Below are positions 7,990 through 16,867 of a stretch of DNA of 57,508 bases, piece by piece. The position numbers were made by a program, and so were the translations under genes. The DNA lies in NCBI GenBank assembly GCA_009928665.1, contig SACF01000025.1, forward strand, positions 1-57,508, read 5' to 3'. Each line of letters starts with the position of its first letter. Position 1 is the first letter of the stretch. The stretch is from Alphaproteobacteria bacterium. GTDB taxonomy: Bacteria > Bacteroidota > Bacteroidia > Bacteroidales > FEN-979. Under the pieces are notes generated by a model that searched no databases, was not told where the DNA came from, and saw nothing but the letters and a program-made list of their open reading frames with translations.

Positions 7990-10840
7990 TGGTAATCTCG
8001 AGACCTGTATATGAAAGATTCCAGTCAACAAACCTTGCCTGTGGGTTGGGTGGATCCTGAATAAGCTTTGATTTGATGATTCCCGCCGCATTGAGATCTT
8101 TTGCAAAGATCATCAGATAACCACCGCCTCCGGCACCCAATAATTTACAGGCAGCGGTATAATCTTTAATCCGGTCAATGATATTGTTGATGGCCGGCGG
8201 ATTGGTCCCTGAATCGAGCATCTGGTTAAGTTTCCAGGAGCGGGCAATGGCTGAATTCAGTCCCTGCCAGTCATGGCGTTGCAAAGAATTGTAGGTGATG
8301 CGGGCATGATGTTTCATCTCGTTCAGAATTTCAAGGTGACGGGATGAGTTGAGGAACATACCCCGGACGATATCTTTTAAAATATGTTTGGCGATCCTCG
8401 TGATTCCGGTATAATAGATCAATATCTGATCATGGAAACAAATTTCAGTGAATAAGTGGTCAGGGGCCCAGCAGAGGGAAGGTCGTTGCCGGAGCCCAGG
8501 AGTACTTTCAATGAGTTTAACCCCCTCATAAATACCTCCGATCTGATCCTGCCATCCCCCGCCGGTGGTGAGTAATTGTTCAAGCAGGAGCGTTCTGGAC
8601 GACACCTCTCCTAAATCCCAATCCAGGGAACAACAATCAGAAAGTCCCTTTAAAAGGGTTGACGCAAGAATTGAGCTGGTTCCCAGACCCGACCCTTTCG
8701 GTACTGCAACCATCAGCGAAATGTCAAGTCCGCCACCGACACTCTGTAACTGTTTACGAAGTGTTCTGTATTGATGTCCCGAATAGTCAGGATAAAACCC
8801 GGCCAGCATCAATGCTGCTTTGGGTACGGAAAACGCGGACCCGACCACTGCCATGTTCTGCAGGTCCCGGTATTCGCGGATCACCTCACTTACACCGAGA
8901 TCGATGGAATGAATAATTATTTCAGGATTCTTTGTCCGGCGGATATAAACCTGGATGGGAGGCTGGCCGTTAAGCTCGACAGCCATGTTTACCACGGCGC
9001 CTCCGTAAAGTATGCAGTAGGGAGGTGTATCGGTCCATCCACCGGCCAGATCAAGTCTCAGTGGACTCCTGACCCATAGAATCTGATCCCATTTCAGTGA
9101 AATGACCGGATTTTCCTTGACTTTTGCAATATCAGTCAACATCCCATCCCGCATTAATCTGAACGCATCATCTTCAAACCTAAGGGAATCGGCCTCCGAC
9201 TTTTTCCTGGTATAAGCGGAACGGAACATCAGATCATGTATCCGGGTCATGAGGTCAGTGGTAACCTCCGGAACTTCCGGGAGATCAAGGCCCGTAAGGT
9301 GAAACATTTCGGCAAGTTTTTTCAGGTCAAGCTGATAAAAAATGCTGTGCCGGTGATTTCGCGCCACGGCCTGCAGGGAATGTTTTACATTGGCACTTCG
9401 CTGCCGGAGGAGTCGTGACAGATTCACACCCGATATCAGTTCCCGCGCCGACAGATATCGTTTAGGAACAGGCAAGGCCACGTTATTTATCAGTAAATCC
9501 TGATTGAATACCTTTTCATTGCGGGAACAGCTTGTGGTGGCAGGATTTTCGTTACCGGTTTTTTTCGTTTTCAATTGCTGTAGTGGATCAGCAAGACTTC
9601 GCCTGATCCAATAATTCAACAGATCGGAAGAAAGATCTTTTGCAGCATAAACCGGGTACCGGGGTAAGGTATAGGGATCAAAATCAATCCCTTCGTGACT
9701 TTTGAAAGAATCCTCAAATTGATAAATGCGGAGAACCCAGTTGTTCGACTCAACCGGGACAAAGTCAATGCATAGTCCTGGCGGCAACTCAATTTCCCAG
9801 GAATTTTCAGGTACCCCTGTCAGGATATGGTGATCATGCAACGACCAGCCCGAGGGAATATGAGAATTTTCAATCCAAATGGAGGTGTTGGTTTCGAGGA
9901 AAGAAACACCGGTGATTGAATTCTGGACAAAGATCTCGGGGGCGGGTTTAATTTTTTTATGCCAAATTTCACGCTGATCAATCACCCTGTTTTGCATTGC
10001 CGCTGTTGACCTGAGGAGATCGGCATTTGATCCGAAATGATAAAATTCACCCTTATCCAATGGAAGTATCCGGCAAGTAAGAATTGGCGAACGGCGGCCG
10101 TGTTCTTTTCCTGAGCCGGTTCCGAGTATTTTTCCAAAATCTGTATACAAATCATAATACTCCGGTACTTTTTTTCTGAATGCGTGCTTCCCTGCATTCC
10201 ATCCGGCTTTTTCAAAAAGCAGTTCCAGTGCACGGTCTGAAAGAAGCCAAATGCCTGCATCGAGCAGGTACAGATAGTCCCCGGCAAGTTCTTGGAGTGT
10301 CCGGAGGTCGGGTTTCTGAAGCATATGGTCGAGCTGTGTCGGGTCATGCCTGGGACAGATAAAAACCCCATGCCGGCCGGCCACTTCGGGTTGAGCCCAG
10401 ATTCCAACGCAAACGACATCTGCCTCGGGAATATTTGCTGAAAAGGTTTCTGCCCAGACAAGCGCGTCTCCGCTTGCAATAAGCGTGTTAAGTCCTTCGG
10501 GGGCCGATTCCAGAATTTTCTTAAGCAACGGGAGCTGAACATTAAGAAGGGTTTGATCGATATGCTGACCCCTCCCCCATTTAAACACGGGAAAGGGAAT
10601 AAAACTCTTGCCAACCGGCGCGTAAGAAGGCAACCTGCGACTTTGACCGTCGGCATGAACAATGATCCTTCTCCCGGCAGGATCCATTCCGTGTTGCCAT
10701 AATATATTGACCGTTCCGCCCCCGGAACCCGATTTTTGTCCGAGAGGATCTGAATAAACGGCGGTTATTTCAGGAAAGCTAAACTTATGTTTTCGGATGT
10801 AATCGGCATAGTGAGGCGGCACTGAAAGTAGTATTTCCAT
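7982..10840 (-). CDS. fkp: Bifunctional fucokinase/L-fucose-1-P guanylyltransferase
   Basis: 952 residues, matching Fkp. The N-terminal half is the GDP-fucose pyrophosphorylase domain, with SGSGGGTVNIL near residue 37. The C-terminal half is a GHMP kinase: SPLRLDLAGGWTDTPPYC near 590 is the substrate loop, VPKGSGLGTSSIL near 710 is the ATP-binding loop, and GAGGGGYLM is the third GHMP motif. It converts exogenous L-fucose with ATP and GTP to GDP-fucose in the cytoplasm. In Bacteroides this feeds fucosylation of capsule and glycoproteins. The mutarotase and fucose permease next door support the same role. Confidence 0.93.
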   Translation of the reverse strand: MEILLSVPPHYADYIRKHKFSFPEITAVYSDPLGQKSGSGGGTVNILWQHGMDPAGRRIIVHADGQSRRLPSYAPVGKSFIPFPVFKWGRGQHIDQTLLNVQLPLLKKILESAPEGLNTLIASGDALVWAETFSANIPEADVVCVGIWAQPEVAGRHGVFICPRHDPTQLDHMLQKPDLRTLQELAGDYLYLLDAGIWLLSDRALELLFEKAGWNAGKHAFRKKVPEYYDLYTDFGKILGTGSGKEHGRRSPILTCRILPLDKGEFYHFGSNADLLRSTAAMQNRVIDQREIWHKKIKPAPEIFVQNSITGVSFLETNTSIWIENSHIPSGWSLHDHHILTGVPENSWEIELPPGLCIDFVPVESNNWVLRIYQFEDSFKSHEGIDFDPYTLPRYPVYAAKDLSSDLLNYWIRRSLADPLQQLKTKKTGNENPATTSCSRNEKVFNQDLLINNVALPVPKRYLSARELISGVNLSRLLRQRSANVKHSLQAVARNHRHSIFYQLDLKKLAEMFHLTGLDLPEVPEVTTDLMTRIHDLMFRSAYTRKKSEADSLRFEDDAFRLMRDGMLTDIAKVKENPVISLKWDQILWVRSPLRLDLAGGWTDTPPYCILYGGAVVNMAVELNGQPPIQVYIRRTKNPEIIIHSIDLGVSEVIREYRDLQNMAVVGSAFSVPKAALMLAGFYPDYSGHQYRTLRKQLQSVGGGLDISLMVAVPKGSGLGTSSILASTLLKGLSDCCSLDWDLGEVSSRTLLLEQLLTTGGGWQDQIGGIYEGVKLIESTPGLRQRPSLCWAPDHLFTEICFHDQILIYYTGITRIAKHILKDIVRGMFLNSSRHLEILNEMKHHARITYNSLQRHDWQGLNSAIARSWKLNQMLDSGTNPPAINNIIDRIKDYTAACKLLGAGGGGYLMIFAKDLNAAGIIKSKLIQDPPNPQARFVDWNLSYTGLEITKS

Positions 10841-10853
10841 AGCGGATTTTTTT

Positions 10854-10861
10854 CAAAGATA
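10854..10861 (-). promoter_or_regulatory. Proximal -7 box candidate for fkp
   Basis: TATCTTTG on the minus strand, 14-21 bases upstream of the ATG. If used, the leader would be very short. Confidence 0.3.
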
Positions 10862-10957
10862 TACCGAATCGGAACAGGTTCGAAAATAAAGAAATACTGT
10901 TCATCTCGGGATAACTGCATTGTAAAAGGCAAATTATTGTCAATAAGATGTAGCATA

Positions 10958-10965
10958 CAAAGATA
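10958..10965 (-). promoter_or_regulatory. Distal -7 box candidate for fkp
   Basis: A second exact TATCTTTG on the minus strand, giving a leader of about 110 bases. It faces away from a near-consensus TAAATTTC at 11016-11023 that could serve the divergent mutarotase gene. Which of the two fkp boxes is used cannot be told from sequence. Confidence 0.4.
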
Positions 10966-11036
10966 AAAATTACATTTCCGACTGGTGATTTTATAAAATC
11001 GGAATCATATTTTAGTAAATTTCGAAAAAATCTTTT

Positions 11037-11378
11037 ATGAGAAAAAAACGTTTCTGTCTTACCCTTGATTTAAAAGATGACCCTGATCTGATAAAAGAAT
11101 ATCTTTATTGGCACAAACCCGAGAATATCTGGCCTGAAATTCCTGAAGGCATCAGGGCTGTCGGGATTGAAACAATGGAGATTTACCGGATGGGCAACCA
11201 TTTGTTCATGTTACTGGAAGGAGGTCCGGATTTTGATTTTGAGCGGGATATGGCACTGCTTGCGTCACTGCCGCGTCAAATGGAGTGGGAATCGTTTACA
11301 TCACGTTTTCAGGTTTCTGTCCCGGGATCTACATCGTCGGAAAAATGGAAGTTGATGGAGCCTGTTTTTAGCTTGTAA
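11037..11378 (+). CDS. RhaM-family sugar mutarotase, probably acting on L-fucose
   Basis: 113 residues of the L-rhamnose mutarotase (RhaM/DUF718) fold. YWHKPENIWPEI contains the His and the WPE block equivalent to E. coli RhaM RRHNPIWPEL (catalytic His22), with two extra residues inserted; a second conserved Trp lies in MEWESFTSRF. It would interconvert alpha and beta anomers of a 6-deoxyhexose. Neighbours are fucose genes and no rhamnose catabolic gene is seen, so L-fucose is the likelier substrate by context. Its 3' end overlaps the convergent fucP gene by 11 bases. Confidence 0.8.
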   Translation: MRKKRFCLTLDLKDDPDLIKEYLYWHKPENIWPEIPEGIRAVGIETMEIYRMGNHLFMLLEGGPDFDFERDMALLASLPRQMEWESFTSRFQVSVPGSTSSEKWKLMEPVFSL

Positions 11379-12711
11379 TTCCGGCTTTCGATCGCAGAGG
11401 CAAGGTTTTCCTTCCGTACCCGGCTATTTTCGCAAAAAAGAACACATAGACAAAACAGGCAAGGGGCACAATAAAACCCCACTGAATGGCAGTTTGGTCG
11501 GCAATGTAACCCATGAAGATGGGACTTAAAGCTCCCCCGACGATCGCCATAACCAGGAAAGAAGAACCTTTTTTTGTTAAAGGGCCCAATTCTTTAAGGC
11601 CCAGGACAAAGATAGTCGGGAACATGATAGACATAAAGAAATAGGTAACGAAAAGCGCCGTCACCGAAAGCCAGCCAAGTCCGGAAATGACAAGAACCAT
11701 TAAAAGGACGCACAAGGATGCGAAAACCGATAACAATTTATCGGGAAGAAAGCGACGCATCAAAAAACTACCCGACAACCGGCCGGCCCAGAAGAGTCCC
11801 ATCCCTCCGAATGAGAGCAACAGGGCAGCCTGTTTATTGGTGATTCCCTGGATGGTTTCCGTTGTAAAGTTTATAAAAAAACTATTGATCCCGGTCTGCG
11901 CAGCTACATAAAGGAACTGTGCAACGACCGCCAGGAGAAAGATTCTGTGTTTTAGTAAGTCCTTATACCTTCCTTTTACAGGGATATCCATTGAGATTTG
12001 CTCTCTTACATCGGTTGATCCGGCATCGGTCGCTGATTCTTCTCTTTCCGGTTGACGACAGGAGGGATCCGGGGGGGAATGTTCCTGTATTTCAGGAAGT
12101 CTGGTCTTGTAAAACAGCAATGCCACCATCAGCACTACAAATCCGACTCCGATATAGGGCCATGAGATTGAGGAAAATGGATTTTCTCCACTTGACTGGA
12201 GTCCGAAAATAATCATTCCACCGGTGAGCGGGCCAAAGATCCAACCCAACCCATTGAAGGATTGCGAAAAATTAAGCCGTCGTTCAGCGCTTTCAGGAGG
12301 TCCCAGCACCGACACATAAGGATTTGCCGCGGTCTCAAGGAACGCGAGGCCGAAGGCAATAATCATCAAAGCCGTAAGAAATGGAGGAAATGTTTGAATC
12401 GCAGCAGCAGGGTAAAAGCAGAATGCACCAAAAGCGTACAGGAGCAGTCCGGTCATGATGCCCCGCTTATAACCGAATCGATTCATGAACCAACCTGCGG
12501 GCAATGCAGCGAGGAAATAACCGCCATACACCGAGAATTGCACCAATCCCGATTCAGCCCTTGACATGTGAAGCAGTTCCTGAAAGTGTTTGTTCAGTAC
12601 ATCGAGCAATCCGTGTGCAAATCCCCAGAGAAAAAAGAGTGAAGTCAATAAAATAAAAGGAATCAGGTAACTTTTACCTGTTTCACTTCGCAGCATTGAA
12701 TTTTTTGTCAT
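11368..12711 (-). CDS. fucP: L-fucose:H+ symporter (MFS)
   Basis: 447 residues with about twelve hydrophobic segments. LFFLWGFAHGLLDVLNKHFQ in TM1 and AFLETAANPYVSVLG in TM4 are hallmarks of the FucP branch of the major facilitator superfamily; the acidic residues in these segments correspond to the Asp and Glu used for proton and sugar coupling in E. coli FucP. A charged loop of about 40 residues (SPPDPSCRQPEREESA) separates the two halves, longer than in E. coli. It imports L-fucose across the inner membrane, supplying the neighbouring mutarotase and Fkp. Confidence 0.88.
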   Translation of the reverse strand: MTKNSMLRSETGKSYLIPFILLTSLFFLWGFAHGLLDVLNKHFQELLHMSRAESGLVQFSVYGGYFLAALPAGWFMNRFGYKRGIMTGLLLYAFGAFCFYPAAAIQTFPPFLTALMIIAFGLAFLETAANPYVSVLGPPESAERRLNFSQSFNGLGWIFGPLTGGMIIFGLQSSGENPFSSISWPYIGVGFVVLMVALLFYKTRLPEIQEHSPPDPSCRQPEREESATDAGSTDVREQISMDIPVKGRYKDLLKHRIFLLAVVAQFLYVAAQTGINSFFINFTTETIQGITNKQAALLLSFGGMGLFWAGRLSGSFLMRRFLPDKLLSVFASLCVLLMVLVISGLGWLSVTALFVTYFFMSIMFPTIFVLGLKELGPLTKKGSSFLVMAIVGGALSPIFMGYIADQTAIQWGFIVPLACFVYVFFFAKIAGYGRKTLPLRSKAGITS

Positions 12712-12883
12712 GAATCATGATTTTTGCGAAAATACGGTTTTTCATCTTGAAAATGACCGGCAGAAAATGGGAGTTGCGAAATGGAATATTTTCATTCAGA
12801 TTTGGTGAATTTAGGAAACTCGTCTAATTTTACACGACCAAAATAACTGATTTGAATTTGGAAAAAATATGCCCACGGCTGTA

Positions 12884-12891
12884 TAACTTTT
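12884..12891 (+). promoter_or_regulatory. Near-consensus -7 box ahead of FISUMP gene
   Basis: TAACTTTT, one base off TAnnTTTG, with a TTTG at 12857-12860 about 23 bases upstream. The only promoter-like signal in the 209-base gap before the gene at 12921. Confidence 0.3.
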
Positions 12892-12920
12892 ATTAAACTT
12901 ATGAAATCAAATCTGAAAAA

Positions 12921-13541
12921 ATGAAAAATCAAAAGAATTTTGTGGCGGTTGTCCTTTGCATCCTGGTCACCGTAATGATGATGGGAATGGTTCCTTCGCT
13001 TGCTGCCCAGGATAAGGGTTCTTTTAAGGATTCCCGTGACAATCGTATTTACCAATGGATCAAGGTAGGAAAGAAAGTTTGGATGGCTGAAAACCTTAAA
13101 TACCTCTCCTCTTCCGGAAGCTGGCTTTATAATAATGAATCAGGCAATGAAGCCATTTACGGAAGGTTATACACCCACGCTACCGCCATGACTTCCTGTC
13201 CGAAAGGTTGGAGGTTGCCTGCTGATATCGACTTTGATGCAATGATCCGGAGCCTGGGGGGTAATGAAGCAGCCGGCGGAAAACTACAGGCTGTCGACTC
13301 CATCTATTGGGCGGCGAATACCAATTTGCCTGAAAATGCAAAGACCCTTTCTTCATTATTGGCCGGCGTCAGGCATGCCGACAGCACATTCACAGGAGTT
13401 GGGATTTGGGGGGGATTATGGTCTGCTACGCGCTCGGGTGATGCGGCAAACAATTATCTGTTTGTACGTGGAGATAAGGGTATCGGGAAAAGTTCAAATG
13501 ATATCCAGTCAGCTTTCAGTGTTCGCTGTGTGAAGAAATAA
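12921..13541 (+). CDS. Secreted FISUMP-domain protein
   Basis: 206 residues. The N-terminal signal peptide is hydrophobic to about residue 31 (ends SLAAQD). The rest is one FISUMP domain (Fibrobacter succinogenes major paralogous domain): DSRDNRIYQWIKVGKKVWMAENL, YGRLYTHATAM, SCPKGWRLP, GGNEAAGGKLQ, WSATRSG and FSVRCVKK are the characteristic blocks. FISUMP proteins are extracellular or periplasmic and of unknown molecular role, common in Bacteroidota and Fibrobacteres. No T9SS domain or lipobox is present. The next gene starts 2 bases after its stop, implying translational coupling. Confidence 0.82.
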   Translation: MKNQKNFVAVVLCILVTVMMMGMVPSLAAQDKGSFKDSRDNRIYQWIKVGKKVWMAENLKYLSSSGSWLYNNESGNEAIYGRLYTHATAMTSCPKGWRLPADIDFDAMIRSLGGNEAAGGKLQAVDSIYWAANTNLPENAKTLSSLLAGVRHADSTFTGVGIWGGLWSATRSGDAANNYLFVRGDKGIGKSSNDIQSAFSVRCVKK

Positions 13542-13543
13542 GA

Positions 13544-14545
13544 ATGGATCAGGAACAAGACCGTACCGACGATGCCCGGCTGAATTTTTTAAGGCTTCAG
13601 GAGGTCGTCGAATCAGAGATTCCAAAAGCCATCCGTAATCACGATCCCCGTGAAGCAAAAAGCCTGCTGATTCAGGTCCAGAATCAGTTCAGGGGGCTGA
13701 AATTGTACCGGGACGACCGGGAAAATCTTTATTCCAGGCTTCAGGAGGCATTTGCAATTGTAAATAAACGGCTCGAGGAAGAAAAGCTTTCCTTCGAAAA
13801 ACTGGTACTCGAAAATTATAATACCTTGCTCCCAGCTGTGGAGCAGGCGTTGAGTCGATCACAAGAGACGGATGACTTCAGGCAATTATGGGATTCATTG
13901 CTCGACCTGCAATCACAGATAAAAAGTGCAAAACTATTTCACGAACAGCGTGATGAACTGTTCCGAAAGCTACAGGAGGCATTTGAGACGCTGAAAACAC
14001 GCCGCAACCAGGAACGCAATGCTTTCGAACTCGAAGCACAACAAAATTACCAACGGTTGAAACTCATGGTTGATGACGGTCTCAGCCAGGCTGAAACCAC
14101 GCATGAATATAAAGAAACGCGGGAATACCTGAAGAAGATCCAGAATGAATTCAAAGGAATTCGAATGATTCACGAACAACGTGAAGAGCTTTACAGTCGT
14201 TTGCAAACAGCGTTTGATATCCTCAGCAAGCGCCTTGATGAATTTTTCAGGACCAAGAAAAAGAACTGGGAGATCAAGATGAACTACAGATTGTCGCAAT
14301 ACGCTGCAGAGATTTTTGAAATCCAGGAAAAACTCAGCCACGACCGTTCCTCTTTACAGGATCTGCTGGATCAGCAGGACATCATCAGGGATTCCGGAAA
14401 AGAGCACACAGCAATGACCGGAATCGAAGCCCGAATCGTATCAACACGAAAAAGTATTTCCCGTCGATCGGAAGAAATTGCGCGGCTCGAGGCTGAACAA
14501 AACCTGCTCAGGGAGAAGTTGAATAGCGGATCAGTAGGATTCTGA
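13544..14545 (+). CDS. Helical protein with three 77-residue tandem repeats
   Basis: 333 residues, no signal peptide, almost entirely charged and helical, so probably cytoplasmic. Three repeats start at Asn14, Asn91 and Asn168, an exact 77-residue period. Each runs from an N-[FY]-x-x-L block through a Q-x-[FI]-[RK]-x-[AIL]-[KR] block to R-[ED]-[EN]-L-[YF]-x-[RK]-L-Q-x-A-F and a K-R/T-R turn. After residue 245 there is a continuous coiled coil (EIFEIQEKLSHD to EQNLLREKL). I recognise no family with certainty; the repeat loosely recalls DUF349 helical repeats. It is 2 bases downstream of an exported FISUMP protein. Confidence 0.7.
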   Translation: MDQEQDRTDDARLNFLRLQEVVESEIPKAIRNHDPREAKSLLIQVQNQFRGLKLYRDDRENLYSRLQEAFAIVNKRLEEEKLSFEKLVLENYNTLLPAVEQALSRSQETDDFRQLWDSLLDLQSQIKSAKLFHEQRDELFRKLQEAFETLKTRRNQERNAFELEAQQNYQRLKLMVDDGLSQAETTHEYKETREYLKKIQNEFKGIRMIHEQREELYSRLQTAFDILSKRLDEFFRTKKKNWEIKMNYRLSQYAAEIFEIQEKLSHDRSSLQDLLDQQDIIRDSGKEHTAMTGIEARIVSTRKSISRRSEEIARLEAEQNLLREKLNSGSVGF

Positions 14546-14600
14546 TTTTTCTTGTATAACTTAAAAAGATTTTATAATTTTGCACACCCAAATTTAATAG

Positions 14601-14672
14601 GGCCCGTTCGTCTAGGGGTTAGGACGTCAGGTTTTCATCCTGGTAACAGCGGTTCGATTCCGCTACGGGCTA
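14601..14672 (+). tRNA. tRNA-Glu (anticodon TTC)
   Basis: Full cloverleaf. The acceptor GGCCCGT (14601-14607) pairs with ACGGGCT (14665-14671), with a G1-U72 wobble. The anticodon loop TTTTCAT (14632-14638) has TTC at 14634-14636. The T arm is GCGGTTCGATTCCGC, and the discriminator is A at 14672. CCA is not encoded. A strong terminator follows 7 bases later. Confidence 0.97.
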
Positions 14673-14679
14673 CAAAAAA

Positions 14680-14710
14680 GGCTGTAAATCAATCATTTAC
14701 AGCCTTTTTT
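14680..14710 (+). terminator. Intrinsic terminator after tRNA-Glu
   Basis: A perfect 10-bp stem GGCTGTAAAT/ATTTACAGCC (14680-14689 and 14695-14704) with a 5-base loop, followed by six T. An A-run precedes the stem, so it could also work for the convergent GreA-like gene. Confidence 0.88.
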
Positions 14711-14749
14711 ATGTTTTCAGGTCAAGCGCTCAGCAATTTTCTTTCATGG

Positions 14750-15160
14750 TTATAAATGAAAATCCCCCGCAGCTTCAGGTTGATAGATAATATCTTCGAT
14801 TTTAATCTTTGTCAAACCGCCGGGCACAACCCACTCAATTTCATCCCCGATCCGGTACCCGATCAATGCCGTTGCAATAGGCGAAAAGATGGAAATTTTG
14901 TTTTCTTTTAAATTTGCCTGATCCGGATAAACAACCTGAAACTGTACCCGCTTCTCTGTACCTGAAAAACTGATCCTGACTACGGAATTCATGGTAACCA
15001 CATCGGGAGGAATATCACCAGGTTCCATGATTGACGCTGATTCCAGTTCATTCAATAAACTTTCAGCCTCGCTTCCGGCAATCGATCTTAATTTTCGTGC
15101 ATTCTCAATACGTTTTTTGATTCTTAGATAATCCAGTCGGTTTAAAATAATTTTTTTCAT
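14750..15160 (-). CDS. GreA/Rnk-family transcription factor
   Basis: 136 residues from MKKIILNRLDY. An earlier in-frame start would add 25 residues unlike the family, so I take the ATG at 15160. A short N-terminal helical segment (about 10-45) precedes the GreA/GreB C-terminal FKBP-like domain, seen in VRISFSGTEKRVQFQVVYPDQ, ISIFSPIATALIGYRIGDEIEW and PGGLTKIKIEDI. The coiled coil is too short for a full GreA (about 158 residues), which fits the Rnk/short GreA-like group that binds RNA polymerase without the full secondary-channel finger. Convergent with tRNA-Glu. Confidence 0.8.
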   Translation of the reverse strand: MKKIILNRLDYLRIKKRIENARKLRSIAGSEAESLLNELESASIMEPGDIPPDVVTMNSVVRISFSGTEKRVQFQVVYPDQANLKENKISIFSPIATALIGYRIGDEIEWVVPGGLTKIKIEDIIYQPEAAGDFHL

Positions 15161-15378
15161 GACAAAGTTTAAATTATTGATTATTTTACAAATATGCAGA
15201 TTTTTTCCCACATTTCCAAAGTTGCCTGGACACAATGGGGAGGGGTAAGCGTCTTCAGGAAAGTCGGAAATTTTCGTACCTTCGTTATTGATATATCTGG
15301 TCGGATACGGTTTTACTTCCCGAATGACAAGATATTGTTACCGTAAGAAACCATCATAAGATTTAAAGAATATAAACC

Positions 15379-16065
15379 ATGCCCAACCATTCCACCGACG
15401 TGAAGGTCCTTGTGCAATCGATCATCGACAAGGCAAGTATGAAACAGGAAGTGTATCAGAAAACTCAGGAAGTTTTCACCCAGTTTAAAACGATCACAGA
15501 GCAGTTCGTGAATGTCCATAAAAAGACTTTCAAAAAAGCCTCACACCCCCTGCTGTTTGAATACAGTGACCACGGAACATTTGAATTTCAGCTCAAATTC
15601 GGATCTGATGTCCTGATATTTTTTATGCATTCCAATGTATTCGAGATCCCGCGTGATTACCTGGTGATGAAGAGCAGTTACATTCGGGACAATAAAGCCC
15701 GATCATATTGTGGTATAATACATATTTTTAATTTTCTTGCCGACTCCTTTAAATTCAACCGCACCAATGATATGGGTTATTGTATCGGACGGATCTTTGT
15801 GAATTTTGAAAAGCACTATTTCATAGAAGGGAAAAAAGAACTTGGATTGCTATTCAACAACTTTCCCCTGAATGCTCTGGATAAAAAGGCCCTGACATCT
15901 ATTCTGTACTCTGCAGTTCAATATACGCTCCATTTTGATCTGTTGACTCCTCCTTACGACAATATTAAAGATGTGACCGTTTCGGAAATGCAGACTGCCC
16001 TCGATTCTATGAAAATAAGTACTGGTAAACGTCTGGGATTCCGGTTTCAGGCTGATGAGTTTTAG
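15379..16065 (+). CDS. Conserved hypothetical protein
   Basis: 228 residues, soluble, no signal peptide or membrane segment. Looks like a globular alpha/beta protein with aromatic-rich strands (FEYSDHGTFEFQLKFGSDVLIFFMHSNVFEI, then SYCGIIHIFNFL and GYCIGRIFVNFEKHYFIEG). I recognise it only as a protein of a kind found in Bacteroidota, with no named domain. It stands alone, convergent with the Nudix gene. The 218-base gap upstream holds only a weak TACCTTCG box. Confidence 0.6.
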   Translation: MPNHSTDVKVLVQSIIDKASMKQEVYQKTQEVFTQFKTITEQFVNVHKKTFKKASHPLLFEYSDHGTFEFQLKFGSDVLIFFMHSNVFEIPRDYLVMKSSYIRDNKARSYCGIIHIFNFLADSFKFNRTNDMGYCIGRIFVNFEKHYFIEGKKELGLLFNNFPLNALDKKALTSILYSAVQYTLHFDLLTPPYDNIKDVTVSEMQTALDSMKISTGKRLGFRFQADEF

Positions 16066-16144
16066 GGATCTTCTTTCGAGGCGTTTTTTCGACTACCGGA
16101 AATAAAAGAGTTTCTCAGATCAGGATTGTCATCTGAATAAATTT

Positions 16145-16867
16145 TTACGGCTGTTCCCGGATCGTATGGTTGAGTAAATCACTGATGGATGCATAGGTGT
16201 TCATCAGTATACACGACATTGCATCCACGGGTACCCATTTGACCAAAAAAATTCCTTCGCTTACTTGTGGTTTGAGTGTCTCGCGCGTTGACGCCAACAT
16301 TTCAAACCAGAAAGTCCTTTTCAGGATCTCTTTATTTTTTTCCGTATAGATATGCCAGGTAGATGAAAGTTCCCTGATCGCTGTAACTTTTTTCACTCCT
16401 GTCTCTTCGCGTACTTCCCGGATTGCCGCCATGTTGGCTGCCCTAAGCAGATCAACTTCGGGGTTCAGGGATGTAAGCTCCTTCTTGTCGATTTTTCCCT
16501 TGGGAAGATCCCACCGGCCTAATCGATGAATAAAAAGGATTTCGCCACTCTCATTTTTAACCAATCCGCCCGCGGCAGGCACCAGGGTGAAGAGGTTCAG
16601 AAAAGCATTGAGCCCTGGAGAATTCTGGTCAATCCCCTGCAAAACCATGCGTGAAAACAGATTGGTGGCAGTTTCATGATTCGGGTCGTTTTCTGAACGC
16701 TGATCCAGTATAAAAAAGTTATTAAAAACTTCTTGGTCCCTGAAACGAATCCAATCTTCCTTCAATTTTTCTTCAGATTGAAATGGAACAATTAAAGTGT
16801 CGTTTGAAGGATGTTCAGGCGGGTTGGCGATAAACCGTACCAACCGGTTCCGGAAGAAAATTTTCAT
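16145..16867 (-). CDS. Nudix hydrolase
   Basis: 240 residues. The Nudix domain occupies roughly 90-230. GKIDKKE supplies the start of the Nudix box (G-x5-E) and REVREETG the catalytic end, but they are separated by 19 residues instead of 7, so about 12 residues are inserted in the loop. The N-terminal 90 residues (FQSEEKLKEDWIRFRDQEVFNNFFIL) are not a named domain. It would hydrolyse a nucleoside diphosphate linked to another group; substrate unknown. The preceding LGRWDLPKG is a common Nudix lead-in and supports the call. Confidence 0.82.
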   Translation of the reverse strand: MKIFFRNRLVRFIANPPEHPSNDTLIVPFQSEEKLKEDWIRFRDQEVFNNFFILDQRSENDPNHETATNLFSRMVLQGIDQNSPGLNAFLNLFTLVPAAGGLVKNESGEILFIHRLGRWDLPKGKIDKKELTSLNPEVDLLRAANMAAIREVREETGVKKVTAIRELSSTWHIYTEKNKEILKRTFWFEMLASTRETLKPQVSEGIFLVKWVPVDAMSCILMNTYASISDLLNHTIREQP

